A stretch of DNA of 64,000 nt. Origin: Micromonospora humi. GTDB taxonomy: Bacteria; Actinomycetota; Actinomycetes; Mycobacteriales; Micromonosporaceae. This document shows, piece by piece, positions 41,589 to 49,208 of the stretch. Location: contig NZ_FMDM01000002.1 in NCBI RefSeq assembly GCF_900090105.1, forward strand, positions 484,995 to 548,994. Direction: 5' to 3'. Made by a program: the position numbers and the translations under genes. The notes under the pieces were generated by a model. It searched no databases and was not told the DNA's origin. It saw only the letters and a list, made by a program, of their open reading frames with translations. How positions within the stretch are numbered: position 1 is the stretch's first letter; every line of letters begins with the position of its first letter.

Positions 41589-42256
41589 ACGAACCGGTCT
41601 CCAGTGAGACGTACAGCGCCCAGATCCGCCGCCTCGCCGAGCTGACCGCCCGGGTGTCCGCCCAGCGGTCCGAGGCGCATACCTGGCACGCCCAGCAGGT
41701 GGCCGCCGCCGAGCGGGCCGTGGCCGAGGCGGCCGAGCAGGTACGCCGCGCCGAGGCGGAGGTGGACGAGGCGCAGCGGATGGTGGAGCGGGTGGACGGT
41801 GAGGTCACCCACCTGTGGGCGCAGCTGCGGGCCCGGCTCGGCGGCGGCACCCGACGCCTCGGCGACCCGCCGGGCCCGGTACGCGGTGCCGCCGGCGACC
41901 CGGTGCCGCTGCTGCACGGCGTGCGTGAGCTGCTGGAGCGCACCGGGCAGCCGGGCGAGCTGCCCGGCTCGGTGAACCCGCTGCTGATCGCGTGCGGGGT
42001 GGGCGGCGCGCTGGTGGCGTTCCTGCTGGGGATCGGCGCGCGGGCGCTGGGCGCCGGCTCGGGCGGCGACCTGGCGGTCGGCCTGCCGGTGCTGGCGCTG
42101 GTGATCACGCTGCTCGGCCCGCTGGTCGGCCTGGCGCCGGCCCGGCTGCTGGCCGACCGCCGGCACGCGGTACTGACCCCGCGCCCGATGATCCTGGTGG
42201 CCGCCAGCGGCCTGGCGACGACCCTGCTCCTGCTGACGGTCACCTACACCCGCTGA
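41585..42256 (+). CDS. Coiled-coil membrane protein of the FtsK-like operon
   Basis: This 223-residue protein has a long coiled coil at residues 10-80 (QIRRLAELTARVSAQRSEAH, AEAAEQVRRAEAEVDEAQRMVERV), a linker, then three hydrophobic helices (LLIACGVGGALVAFLLGIGA; LAVGLPVLALVITLLGPLVG; MILVAASGLATTLLLLTVTY). It may anchor the soluble ATPase to the membrane. Its ATG overlaps the ATPase stop by four bases. No family name is recognised. A hairpin terminator follows within 10 bp, closing the operon. Confidence 0.78.
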   Translation: MNEPVSSETYSAQIRRLAELTARVSAQRSEAHTWHAQQVAAAERAVAEAAEQVRRAEAEVDEAQRMVERVDGEVTHLWAQLRARLGGGTRRLGDPPGPVRGAAGDPVPLLHGVRELLERTGQPGELPGSVNPLLIACGVGGALVAFLLGIGARALGAGSGGDLAVGLPVLALVITLLGPLVGLAPARLLADRRHAVLTPRPMILVAASGLATTLLLLTVTYTR

Positions 42257-42261
42257 CGGGC

Positions 42262-42287
42262 GCCGGCCCCGACGTGCCGGGGCCGGC
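42262..42287. terminator. Terminator closing the FtsK-like operon
   Basis: GCCGGCCCCG pairs with CGGGGCCGGC over ACGTGC, 5 bp past the stop and before the convergent oxygenase gene. Confidence 0.75.
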
Positions 42288-42297
42288 GGCCGGGCTG

Positions 42298-43575
42298 TCA
42301 GGCGGGGACCAGGACGGCCTCGCGGAGCAGGCGGCGGGTGAGGACCAGGCGGTCGGCGTCGTCGTCGAGGCCGGGCAGGTCGCCGACCCGGGTCACCTCG
42401 CCGGCGAGCAGCGCGCGCAGCGCCGGCTCGCAGGTGCCGGGCAGGGTGAGCGTGCGGTCGACCAGGCGCAGCGCGACGCGGCCGTCGCCGGTCGGGTCGA
42501 GTTGCCAGCGCAGGCCGCCGCGCGGCGCCACCCGGCTGTCCGGGTCGAGCCGGGCCAGCGCCTCGGCCTGCGCGAGGGGGCGGATCGGCGCGGGTCGGGC
42601 GGCCGGCCACGCCCGGGCCCGCAGCCGCGCGGCCACCGCCGCCGGGTCGGCGCGCAGCAGCCAGTCGCGCAGCGCCTCGACGGTCTCGGTGAGTTCCGGC
42701 TCGATCGCCTCCGGGTCGGCCAGGTCCAGGCCGAACGGCAGGCCGGCGCGCAGCCGGGCGTCCTCGGCGGCGAGCGCCGCCAACTCCTCGACCAGGGCGT
42801 AGCGGGTGAGCGCCCGGATTCCGACGGTCAGGTGCAGCGAGGAGGATTCCTGGGCCTGGGCGCTGTGCAGCCAGCCGCGCGGCAGGTAGAGCGCGTCGCC
42901 GGGTTCGAGCACCACGTCCAGCGCGGGCCGACCCTCGGCGGTGGCGGAGACCTCGTCGGCCCGGCCGCCCCACGGCTGGCGCTCCAGCGGGTCGCTGAGC
43001 ACCGGCGGGTGGATGCGCCAGCGCTTGCGGCCGTCGACCTGGAGCACGAACACGTCGTGGGTGTCGTAGTGGGTGGCGAAGCCCTGGCTGCCGGCCGGCG
43101 TCAGGTAGGCGTTGACCTGCAGCGGCTGGGCCAGCGCCGCGCCCAGGTCGCGGGCCAGGTCGACGATCGCCGGCCAGGTGCGGTGCAGGCCCTGCAGCAC
43201 CAGGGTGGCGCCGTCGGCGTAGAGCGCCAGGACCTTCTCGTCGAGCACCTGGTCGCCGATCTCGGCGCCGGCGCCACCGCCGCCGGTGTACCGCGCCGCC
43301 GGCACGAGCTGGCCGTCCTTGGCCACCCGCAGGAACGGGGTACGCAGGCCGCGCCGGCTGAGCAACTCGTCGGCGTCGGCGGGGCTGAGCAGGTCGGTGA
43401 AGCCGTGCGGGTTGGGCAGTTCGGCGGCCCGGGACAGCAGCGGGCTGCGCCCCCAGTGGTCGGCGGCGAAGTTGGCCGGCTCGACGGCCACGCACCGGGC
43501 CAGCGCCGTCGCGGCGGCAGACGGAACCGCCGGGTGGCCGTGGCCACCCGGCGGGTCGACGTGCGTCACGGTCAT
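42298..43575 (-). CDS. JmjC/cupin_4 Fe(II)/2-oxoglutarate oxygenase
   Basis: This 425-residue enzyme resembles ribosomal oxygenases such as YcfD, MINA53 and NO66. The jelly-roll core contains QVNAYLTPAGSQGFATHYDTHDVFVLQVDG, giving the iron-binding HxD at His169 and Asp171, Lys184 in DGRKRWR for 2-oxoglutarate, and the distal His237 in LPRGWLHSAQ. A helical and winged-helix-like C-terminal region (about 255-425) is typical of the protein-hydroxylating members. Its ATG lies three bases after the stop of a 58-residue repeat peptide with one His per repeat, so the peptide is the obvious candidate substrate. Hydroxylation of that His is an inference. Confidence 0.9.
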   Translation of the reverse strand: MTVTHVDPPGGHGHPAVPSAAATALARCVAVEPANFAADHWGRSPLLSRAAELPNPHGFTDLLSPADADELLSRRGLRTPFLRVAKDGQLVPAARYTGGGGAGAEIGDQVLDEKVLALYADGATLVLQGLHRTWPAIVDLARDLGAALAQPLQVNAYLTPAGSQGFATHYDTHDVFVLQVDGRKRWRIHPPVLSDPLERQPWGGRADEVSATAEGRPALDVVLEPGDALYLPRGWLHSAQAQESSSLHLTVGIRALTRYALVEELAALAAEDARLRAGLPFGLDLADPEAIEPELTETVEALRDWLLRADPAAVAARLRARAWPAARPAPIRPLAQAEALARLDPDSRVAPRGGLRWQLDPTGDGRVALRLVDRTLTLPGTCEPALRALLAGEVTRVGDLPGLDDDADRLVLTRRLLREAVLVPA

Positions 43576-43578
43576 GTG

Positions 43579-43755
43579 TCAGGCGCTGCCGTCGGCGCCG
43601 CCGTCGTGCTGACCCGGAGTGGCGCCGCCGTCGGCCGGGCCCTCCGCGCCGCCGTCCGCGCCACCGTCGTGCTGACCCGGGGTCGCACCGCCGTCGGCCG
43701 GGCCCTCCAGGCCGCCGCCGCCGTTGGTCTGGATGTCGTCGTCGTTCAATGCCAT
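43579..43755 (-). CDS. 58-residue repeat peptide, candidate oxygenase substrate
   Basis: The peptide has a 16-residue start (MALNDDDIQTNGGGGL) followed by two copies of a 21-residue repeat that differ at one residue: EGPADGGATPGQHDGGADGGA (17-37) ends GSA in the second copy (38-58). Each repeat has one His in GQHDGG. GGGAG lies just before the ATG, and the stop is three bases before the JmjC oxygenase ATG, so the two are translated together. Composition is Gly/Asp/Ala-rich without hydrophobic residues, unlike structural proteins. A leader-plus-repeated-core layout is typical of ribosomal peptide precursors. No cleavage protease or transporter gene is adjacent. Confidence 0.75.
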   Translation of the reverse strand: MALNDDDIQTNGGGGLEGPADGGATPGQHDGGADGGAEGPADGGATPGQHDGGADGSA

Positions 43756-43945
43756 GGGTGCTCCCTCGGTGTGCCGCCCCGCGTGTTCCCGGGGTCCGTC
43801 TTCAGCGGGGGGTACCCCACGCCCGATCTTCTCTAACCACACGGTAGACGCCGGGGCCGGCGCGCACCGACGGTTCCCGGCGGGACGGCGGCCGGGCCCG
43901 GTCGGTGCCAGGATGGCCGGAGGAGACGCGCGAGGAGGTACGCAG

Positions 43946-44689
43946 GTGGCGCAGCCGGAACCGCTCACCCCGCTGACCGAGGACTGGCAACGGGCGCTGG
44001 CCGTGGTGGCCCACCCGGACGACCTGGAGTTCGGCGCCGCGGCCGCGGTGGCCCGCTGGACGCGGCAGGGCAAGGAGGTCGTCTACTGCCTGCTCACCAG
44101 CGGTGAGGCGGGCATCGACGGGATGCCCCCGGAGCGCAGCCGGGTGCTGCGCGAGGAGGAGCAGCGGGCCTCCGCGGCCGTGGTCGGGGTGTCCGCCGTC
44201 GAGTTCCTCGGCCTGCCCGACGGGCTGCTGGAATACGGCGTGCCGCTGCGCCGGGCGATCGCCGGGGTGGTCCGTCGGCACCGGCCGGACGTGGTGCTCA
44301 CGAACAACGTCCGGGAGACCTGGGACGGCGAGTACGCGCTGAACCAGGCCGACCACATCGCCTGCGGTCGGGCCACGCTGGACGCGGTCCGCGACGCCGG
44401 CAACCGGTGGATCTTCCCGGAGCAGCTGACTGACGGCACCGAGCCGTGGTCCCGGGTCCGCGAGGTGTGGGCGGCCGGTTCGCCGGCAGCCCGGCACGGG
44501 GTGGACGTGACGGCCAGCTTCGACGCCGGGGTGGCGTCGTTGCGGGCGCACGGCGCCTACCTGAGCGGCCTCGGCGACGGCAGTTTCGACGCCGAGGAGT
44601 TCCTGGAGGGGATGGCGCGGCCCGCCGGCGCCCGGCTCGGCGTCCGCTACGGCGCCGCGTTCGAGGTGTTCCGCATCGATCTGGCCTGA
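43946..44689 (+). CDS. PIG-L family deacetylase
   Basis: This 247-residue zinc-dependent N-deacetylase-fold protein has the metal and catalytic motif AHPDDLEFG at His23-Asp25-Asp26 and the distal zinc His in LNQADHIACGRA near 137. Relatives deacetylate GlcNAc-inositol (MshB), or glycopeptide or lincosamide intermediates. This one differs from MshB in length and in the downstream region, so the substrate is open. GTG 43946 follows GAGGAGGTACGCAG; an in-frame ATG at 43913 is a weaker alternative. It is divergent from the repeat-peptide gene with about 190 bp between them. Confidence 0.88.
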   Translation: MAQPEPLTPLTEDWQRALAVVAHPDDLEFGAAAAVARWTRQGKEVVYCLLTSGEAGIDGMPPERSRVLREEEQRASAAVVGVSAVEFLGLPDGLLEYGVPLRRAIAGVVRRHRPDVVLTNNVRETWDGEYALNQADHIACGRATLDAVRDAGNRWIFPEQLTDGTEPWSRVREVWAAGSPAARHGVDVTASFDAGVASLRAHGAYLSGLGDGSFDAEEFLEGMARPAGARLGVRYGAAFEVFRIDLA

Positions 44690-44694
44690 GGCGA

Positions 44695-44727
44695 CGGCCC
44701 GCCCCGCCGAGGGGGCGGGACGGGCCG
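44695..44727. terminator. Hairpin between PIG-L and DUF2267 genes
   Basis: A 14-bp stem with one mismatch (CGGCCCGCCCCGCC with GGCGGGACGGGCCG) follows the PIG-L stop by 5 bp and precedes the convergent DUF2267 stop. Confidence 0.7.
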
Positions 44728-44739
44728 GGGCGCGGCCGG

Positions 44740-45168
44740 TCAGGGAATGAGCCGAGCCAGGTCCTGCGGCATGTTCGCCTTCACGTCCTGCCACTCACCC
44801 TGCGAGACGTGTCGGCGCAGGGTGTCCAGCACGACCTGCGTCACCCGCTGCGGGCCGCCCTCGACGTCGTACGGGAAGCCCTGGCGGACCTCGTAGAGGA
44901 AGTCGTCGCGGTTGAGTGTGATCGGCACGTTCTCCGGCTGCCAGCCGTCGAAGTAGATGCCGCGCAGCAGCACCGGCAACTGTTGGGCGAACTCGGCGCT
45001 CTCGCCCACCGGCATCCGGTCGCGCAGCAGGTGCAGCACCGTCCGCAGCGCCGCGTACGACTGGTTGCGCCGCTCGGGCGGCCAGCCGTATTCCGACTCG
45101 ATCTCCTTGAGGATCACGTTCGTCTTGTCCAGTGAGGACTCGAACGCGGACATCAACTGTTCAGCCAT
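44740..45168 (-). CDS. DUF2267-family protein
   Basis: This 142-residue all-helical protein matches DUF2267: EYGWPPERRNQSYAALRTVLHLLRDRMPVGESAEFAQQLPVLLRGIYFDGW is the conserved core, followed by DDFLYEVRQGF and the terminal QVVLDTLRRHVSQGEWQDVKANMPQDL. DUF2267 proteins often accompany stress or phosphorelay genes, but no activity is established. It lies 5 bp downstream of a 61-residue gene, probably co-transcribed. Start at ATG 45166-45168. Confidence 0.85.
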   Translation of the reverse strand: MAEQLMSAFESSLDKTNVILKEIESEYGWPPERRNQSYAALRTVLHLLRDRMPVGESAEFAQQLPVLLRGIYFDGWQPENVPITLNRDDFLYEVRQGFPYDVEGGPQRVTQVVLDTLRRHVSQGEWQDVKANMPQDLARLIP

Positions 45169-45173
45169 CCCGC

Positions 45174-45359
45174 TCACCCCCGGGCGTCGGTCTCCCAGCG
45201 TCGGTCGTCGGCGCGGCGCGGCGGACCGCTGGGTCCCCGCCACAGCCGGGTCGGGCTGAACCGTCCGGGCCGCGCGCCGCGTTCCCGCGGCGCCTCGGAG
45301 TTGCCGACCACGTGCAGGACGCCACCGCGGCGTCGGTCCGCCACCACCCGTACCGTCAT
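45174..45359 (-). CDS. Small Arg-rich protein, 61 residues
   Basis: The frame MTVRVVADRRRGGVLHVVGN continues with an Arg/Pro-rich stretch and ends RRWETDARG. GAGGAGG lies a few bases before the ATG at 45357-45359, a strong ribosome site, and the DUF2267 gene follows 5 bp after the stop. The first 20 residues could form a beta hairpin; the rest looks disordered. No family is recognised. Confidence 0.6.
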   Translation of the reverse strand: MTVRVVADRRRGGVLHVVGNSEAPRERGARPGRFSPTRLWRGPSGPPRRADDRRWETDARG

Positions 45360-45464
45360 GACCCACCTCCTCGTCGCCACGCGCGGACCGGTGGGTCCGC
45401 GCGCTGGTTCCATGCTGCGCGGCGACGGGGTGAGCCGGCCTCACCCGGTGCGGGTGAGGGGCGC

Positions 45465-46334
45465 TCACCGTTCCAGCAGGTCGACGAGCGTGGTGGCGTT
45501 GCGCTGCGCGTTGTCGCGGTAGCAGTTGTTCATCAGCACGTGGGTCTGCTCGGCCTGCCCGGCCAGCTCGCGCAGCTTCGGCGCCCAGTCGCCCAGCTCC
45601 CGGTCGGAGTAGTCGTAGCCGAACTTCTCGTGGATGTCCTTGCTGGTCCACTTCTCGCTGTGTCCGTGGAACCGGACCACCGCGAGGTCCGCGGTGGCGG
45701 CCAGCACCGGGGGTACGGACGATTTGTGGCCCTGCGGCATGTCCACGCAGACGAACGGCAGCTCGTGCGCGCGTAGGAAGTCCAGCGTCTCCTCGGCGTT
45801 GTCGCCGTCGAACCAGGAGGCGTGCCGGAGTTCGAAGACCGGGCGCAGCGGGGCGCACCGTCGGGCCACCTCGATCAGGTACTGCTTGTTGTCCCGCCTG
45901 ATGGTGAACCAGGGCGGGAACTGGAACAGCAGCGCGCCGAGCTTACCGGCGGAGACCAGCGGGTCCAGGGCGGACAGGAAGCGGGTCCACACCTCCTCGT
46001 ACGCCTGCGCCGGCAGGTCGTCCGGGTAGACGTTCCGCTTGTCCGTCTCCGGTCGCAGGTCCTTGTAGAGCGCGGACACCCGGGTCGGGTGGCCGGTCAG
46101 CAGGCTGAACGCCTTGACGTTGAAGGTGAACCCGGGTGGGGTGCGCTCCGCCCACAGCCGGGCGGTGCGCTCGGCCGGCGGCGAGTAGTAGGTGGCGTCC
46201 ACCTCGACCAGCGGGAACCGCCGGGCGTAGTAGGACAGCCGCCGTTCCGGGGTGTCGGCGTCCGCCGGATACCAGCCGGAGTCGAGCAGGGTCCGGTCGG
46301 TCCAGGACGCGGTGCCTACCTTGATCTCACCCAT
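45465..46334 (-). CDS. DUF72-family TIM-barrel protein
   Basis: This 289-residue protein has the DUF72 (YecE) signatures: IKVGTASWTDRTLLDSGWYP, FPLVEVDATYYSPPAERTARLWAERTPPGFTFNVKAF, the FQFPPWF segment, FELRHASWFDGDNAEETLDFLRAH and a terminal NNCYRDNAQRNA. A C-terminal Cys and conserved aromatic pocket recur in the family. The fold is a TIM barrel resembling xylose isomerase-like or endonuclease IV-like proteins; the enzymatic activity is not established. It stands as a monocistronic gene 105 bp upstream of the small Arg-rich gene. Confidence 0.9.
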   Translation of the reverse strand: MGEIKVGTASWTDRTLLDSGWYPADADTPERRLSYYARRFPLVEVDATYYSPPAERTARLWAERTPPGFTFNVKAFSLLTGHPTRVSALYKDLRPETDKRNVYPDDLPAQAYEEVWTRFLSALDPLVSAGKLGALLFQFPPWFTIRRDNKQYLIEVARRCAPLRPVFELRHASWFDGDNAEETLDFLRAHELPFVCVDMPQGHKSSVPPVLAATADLAVVRFHGHSEKWTSKDIHEKFGYDYSDRELGDWAPKLRELAGQAEQTHVLMNNCYRDNAQRNATTLVDLLER

Positions 46335-46365
46335 GGGGACCGACCGGCGCGGCGGGCGGGACGGT

Positions 46366-46764
46366 TCAGGCCGCCCGCCGCTCCCGGGTCTGCTTGCAGG
46401 CCACGCAGGACGTGGCGGACGGGAAGATTTCCAGCCGCTCCACCGGGATCGGCGCGGTGCAGCCCTCGCAGAAGCCGTAGGTGCCCTCGTCGAGGCGGGC
46501 CAGCGCGCGCTCGAACTGGGCCCGCCGGTCCAGGATGGTGCGCAGCAGGGACTGCGCGGTGTCCCGCTCGGCGGTCTTGGTGCCGCTGTCGGCCTGGTCG
46601 TCGCCGGCGGTGTCGCCGACCTCGACGAGTCGCAGCACCTGGCTCTGCATGACGGCGTGGTCGTACTCCGCGGTCAGCTCGTCGTACCGGGACCGCAGGG
46701 ACTGCCGGATCTGGTCGACCTCCGCCTGGGAGCGGCCCGTGGCTGTCGTGTCGTGGACGAGCAT
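46366..46764 (-). CDS. DksA/TraR-type zinc-finger protein
   Basis: This 132-residue protein has a long N-terminal coiled coil (residues 12-92; LRSRYDELTAEYDHAVMQSQ, TAQSLLRTILDRRAQFERAL) and a C4 zinc finger with Cys99, Cys102 (FCEGCTAP), Cys120 and Cys123 (SCVACKQ). This is the layout of DksA/TraR/CarD-like RNA-polymerase secondary-channel binders, including the acidic DEGTYGFCEGC. It may adjust transcription under stress. It is upstream of DUF72 by 31 bp on the same strand. Confidence 0.9.
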   Translation of the reverse strand: MLVHDTTATGRSQAEVDQIRQSLRSRYDELTAEYDHAVMQSQVLRLVEVGDTAGDDQADSGTKTAERDTAQSLLRTILDRRAQFERALARLDEGTYGFCEGCTAPIPVERLEIFPSATSCVACKQTRERRAA

Positions 46765-46951
46765 CGCTGCCTGCCTTTCCTGCGGCCTCGTGACGGGTCC
46801 CCCTGCGGCGACGAGCGCCGGAGGACCCGGTGGAGAACGTCGGGTGCCCGGGTGAGATCACCCGTGCTCTGTGAGCCGGGCGAATACCCCTGCCCCCGGC
46901 GGGCCAAACCGGAGATTTCCTGGCACTTTCCGGAGAGTTTGTCTGGCCTGG

Positions 46952-47581
46952 TCAGGCCGGTTCCACCAGGGCCGGACGGCGAGGGTCGTCGGCGCGGACC
47001 ACCACGTCGGCGAAGGAGGCCGGGTCGACCTCGTCGGCGTAGCGGGCGAAGGCCGGCAGGGTCCAGCGCCACTGCGGGTCGGTGCGCCGCTCCAGCGCCG
47101 CCGGGGAGAGCACCAGGTGGACGGTGACGTCGAACGGGAGCGTGCCGCCGAGCAGGAGCGCACCGCTGACCAGGACCACCCCGCCGGGCGGCAGATCCTG
47201 GTACGCGGCCCGGCTGGCCCGGTCGGCGTCGGCGTCCCAGAGCGACGGCAGCAGTCGGCCGCTGCCGTCCGGGCCGGCCGGGTCGAGCACCTCGCGGCGC
47301 AGTCCGGGTTCGTCGAGCCAGCCCTCGTAGTAGGCGTCCGGGTTGGTGCGGCCCTGCTCCAGACGGGTCGAGGCGGGTCGCAGGAAGTCGGCGGCCCGGA
47401 CGTGCAGCGCCGCCCGGCCGGCGGCGCGCAGCGGGTCGACGAGGGCGGCGGCGAGGGTGTCCGGCTCGGCGGCCGGCGGGCCGTCGACGGCCACCCGCAG
47501 CCGGCCGGGCGCCTCGGCGTGGGTGAGGCGCTCGGCCAGCTCGGCGACGAGCCGGTCGGGGCTGATCGGGCGGACGCGCAT
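46952..47581 (-). CDS. Uridine-kinase-like protein lacking a canonical P-loop
   Basis: This 209-residue protein keeps the nucleoside-kinase outline: LRVAVDGPPAAEPDTLAAAL where a Walker A is expected, HVRAADFLRPAS resembling the substrate strand, NPDAYYEGWLDEPGL matching the family's DxYYxxxxD region, GGVVLVSGALLLGG, and the C-terminal ERRTDPQWRWTLPAFARYADEVDP. The lysine/serine-containing GxxxxGKS/T is replaced by GPPAAEPD, so ATP binding in the usual manner is unlikely. It may be a pseudokinase or a variant enzyme. ATG 47581; no clear operon partner. Confidence 0.7.
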   Translation of the reverse strand: MRVRPISPDRLVAELAERLTHAEAPGRLRVAVDGPPAAEPDTLAAALVDPLRAAGRAALHVRAADFLRPASTRLEQGRTNPDAYYEGWLDEPGLRREVLDPAGPDGSGRLLPSLWDADADRASRAAYQDLPPGGVVLVSGALLLGGTLPFDVTVHLVLSPAALERRTDPQWRWTLPAFARYADEVDPASFADVVVRADDPRRPALVEPA

Positions 47582-47678
47582 CCGACCATCCTGCCCGGCC
47601 GGCGGCGGTGGCTCACCTCGTGCTCGCGTCCGGGCGGTCGGGGCTCCGTCCGGCGGGCGGTCGACGGGTGGCGGGCGG

Positions 47679-48284
47679 TCAGCCGGTGCGGTCGATGGTC
47701 ACCCGGGCGTCGTCGGCGAGCCGGTAGCCGACGCCGTAGACGGTGGTGACCAGCGGGACGTCCACGCCGACCTTGCCGCGCAGCCGGCGGACGTGCACGT
47801 CGACGGTGCGGACGCCGGCGTGTTCGTACCCCCAGACCGCGTTGAGCAGTTGCAGCCGGGTGAACACCCGGCGCGGGTGGGCGACCAGGTGCAACAGCAG
47901 GTCGAACTCCAGGCGGGTCAGCGGCAGCGGCTCGCCGTCGCGCAGCACCGACCGGGACGAGGCCAGGATGTGCAGGGCCGGGATGGTCGAGGTGAGCGGG
48001 CGCGCCGGGGTGCGGCCGGCCGGCACCTCGGGGCGGCGCTCCGGCGCGACGGTGCCCGTGCTGATCACCGCGTCGCCGCGTTCGAGCAGCTCACGAGCGG
48101 CGTCGAGGAGCCGTCGGGCGGCCGGGGTGAGCGACTCCTCGCAGGCCAGCGGAATGTTCAGGGTCACCGTGAGCACCGGGGTGGCGGTGTTGGCGGGACG
48201 ACGCTGGCCACCGGGTGGACGGCCGGGGACCGCGGGTTGGGACGTATGCCATCCGGCGCGCGACGAGGCGGGGCTGACCGACAT
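47679..48284 (-). CDS. Orphan OmpR-type DNA-binding protein (paralogue A)
   Basis: This 201-residue protein contains only a C-terminal winged-helix trans_reg_C domain (about 105-195: LTRLEFDLLLHLVAHPRRVF, AVWGYEHAGVRTVDVHVRRLRGKVG, VPLVTTVYGVGYRL) and an N-terminal region (TPVLTVTLNIPLACEESLTPA... ELLERGDAVIS) that is not a receiver domain. It lacks the phospho-acceptor Asp, so it is an atypical regulator. AAGGAGGACC precedes the ATG. It is strongly similar to the neighbouring gene at 48575-49156, showing a local duplication. The regulon is unknown. Confidence 0.85.
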   Translation of the reverse strand: MSVSPASSRAGWHTSQPAVPGRPPGGQRRPANTATPVLTVTLNIPLACEESLTPAARRLLDAARELLERGDAVISTGTVAPERRPEVPAGRTPARPLTSTIPALHILASSRSVLRDGEPLPLTRLEFDLLLHLVAHPRRVFTRLQLLNAVWGYEHAGVRTVDVHVRRLRGKVGVDVPLVTTVYGVGYRLADDARVTIDRTG

Positions 48285-48574
48285 GGTCCTCCTTGGCTGG
48301 TCCGGGTATCTCCCCACGGCCCGGGACGCCGCTTCATCGATGCTTCCCGGCGCTCGCGTGAGGGTCAAGGGGCCACTGCGTTGCATGAATGTGACAATTG
48401 ACGAACGCATCGGAGCCGGGTGCTCGCTCTGCGTACGAGGCCCGTTGATTACAGCAGAGCGGCCGGACGAGGCGTTACGGGGGGTCCCCGACCGGTTCAC
48501 AATGGCGGGTGCGACACGAACGTGAACGCGGCGTGCCCGGGAACCGGGCACGCCGCGGGTCGGCCGGAGCCGGT
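48285..48574. other. Intergenic spacer between paralogous regulators
   Basis: About 290 bp without a credible gene. It contains the terminator of the upstream paralogue (48528-48556) and an AT-richer stretch near 48384-48410 (ATGAATGTGACAATTG) that could include the promoter of the downstream paralogue. Confidence 0.5.
48528..48556 (-). terminator. Terminator of the upstream OmpR-type regulator gene
   Basis: GCGGCGTGCCCGG and CCGGGCACGCCGC pair perfectly over GAA, 18 bp beyond the stop of the 48575-49156 gene. Confidence 0.8.
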
Positions 48575-49156
48575 TCACGCGTCGCGGTCCACCTCGATCG
48601 GGGCGTCGTCGGCGAGCCGGTAGCCGACGCCGTACACGGTGGTCACCAGCGGCGTGTCCGGCCCGAACTTGGCCCGCAGCCGGCGGACGTGCACGTCCAC
48701 GGTCCGGGCCACCGCGTGCTCGTAGCCCCACACGTTGGCGAGCAGTTGCAGCCTGGTGAACACCCGGCGGGGGTGCTCGGCGAGGAACAGCAGCAGGTCG
48801 TACTCGATGCGGGTCAGGCCGACCTCGACGTCGCCGTGCCGGACCCGGCGGGTGCCGGTGAGCAGGCGCACGCCGCCGGGCGTGGCCGCCGGCCGGGCCT
48901 CGGCCGGCGGCGCGGCGGGGCGGCGCAGGTCGAGCACGGCCCGGGCGGCCCGGTGGTCGTCGGCGCGGACCAGGCCCTCACCGGAGGCGGCGAGCTCGTC
49001 CAGCAGGTCGACCAGCCGGGCCAGGCCGGGCGTCAGCGGGCCGGCGCCCAGGTCGAGCGTGATGGTCAGGGTCGGCGCGGTGCGCGGCCGGGGCGGCAGC
49101 GCCCGGTCGGGGCGGCCCGGTCGGGCCGGACGGGTGTTGAGGGCGACGACGGACAT
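48575..49156 (-). CDS. Orphan OmpR-type DNA-binding protein (paralogue B)
   Basis: This 193-residue homologue of the adjacent 47679-48284 protein shares LTRIEYDLLLFLAEHPRRVFTRLQLL, NVWGYEHAVARTVDVHVRRLRAKFG and TPLVTTVYGVGYRLADDA almost identically. The N-terminal half retains TLTITLDLGAGPLTPGLARLVDLLDELAASGEG, aligned with paralogue A but more diverged. No receiver domain is present. AGGAGGCTCCC precedes ATG 49156. The rhodanese/cysteine-dioxygenase genes lie directly upstream on the same strand, 52 bp away, so it could belong to or control that unit. Confidence 0.85.
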   Translation of the reverse strand: MSVVALNTRPARPGRPDRALPPRPRTAPTLTITLDLGAGPLTPGLARLVDLLDELAASGEGLVRADDHRAARAVLDLRRPAAPPAEARPAATPGGVRLLTGTRRVRHGDVEVGLTRIEYDLLLFLAEHPRRVFTRLQLLANVWGYEHAVARTVDVHVRRLRAKFGPDTPLVTTVYGVGYRLADDAPIEVDRDA

Positions 49157-49208
49157 GGGAGCCTCCTGTGCGGGCGGTCGCCCCGCCCCGCCGGGTGCGG
49201 CGGGACGG

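Noticed and set aside
37774..42256. Canonical type VII (ESX) secretion locus
   Set aside because: There is an EccC-like ATPase layout, but no WxG100 motif, EccB/D/E or mycosin gene in or beside the operon.
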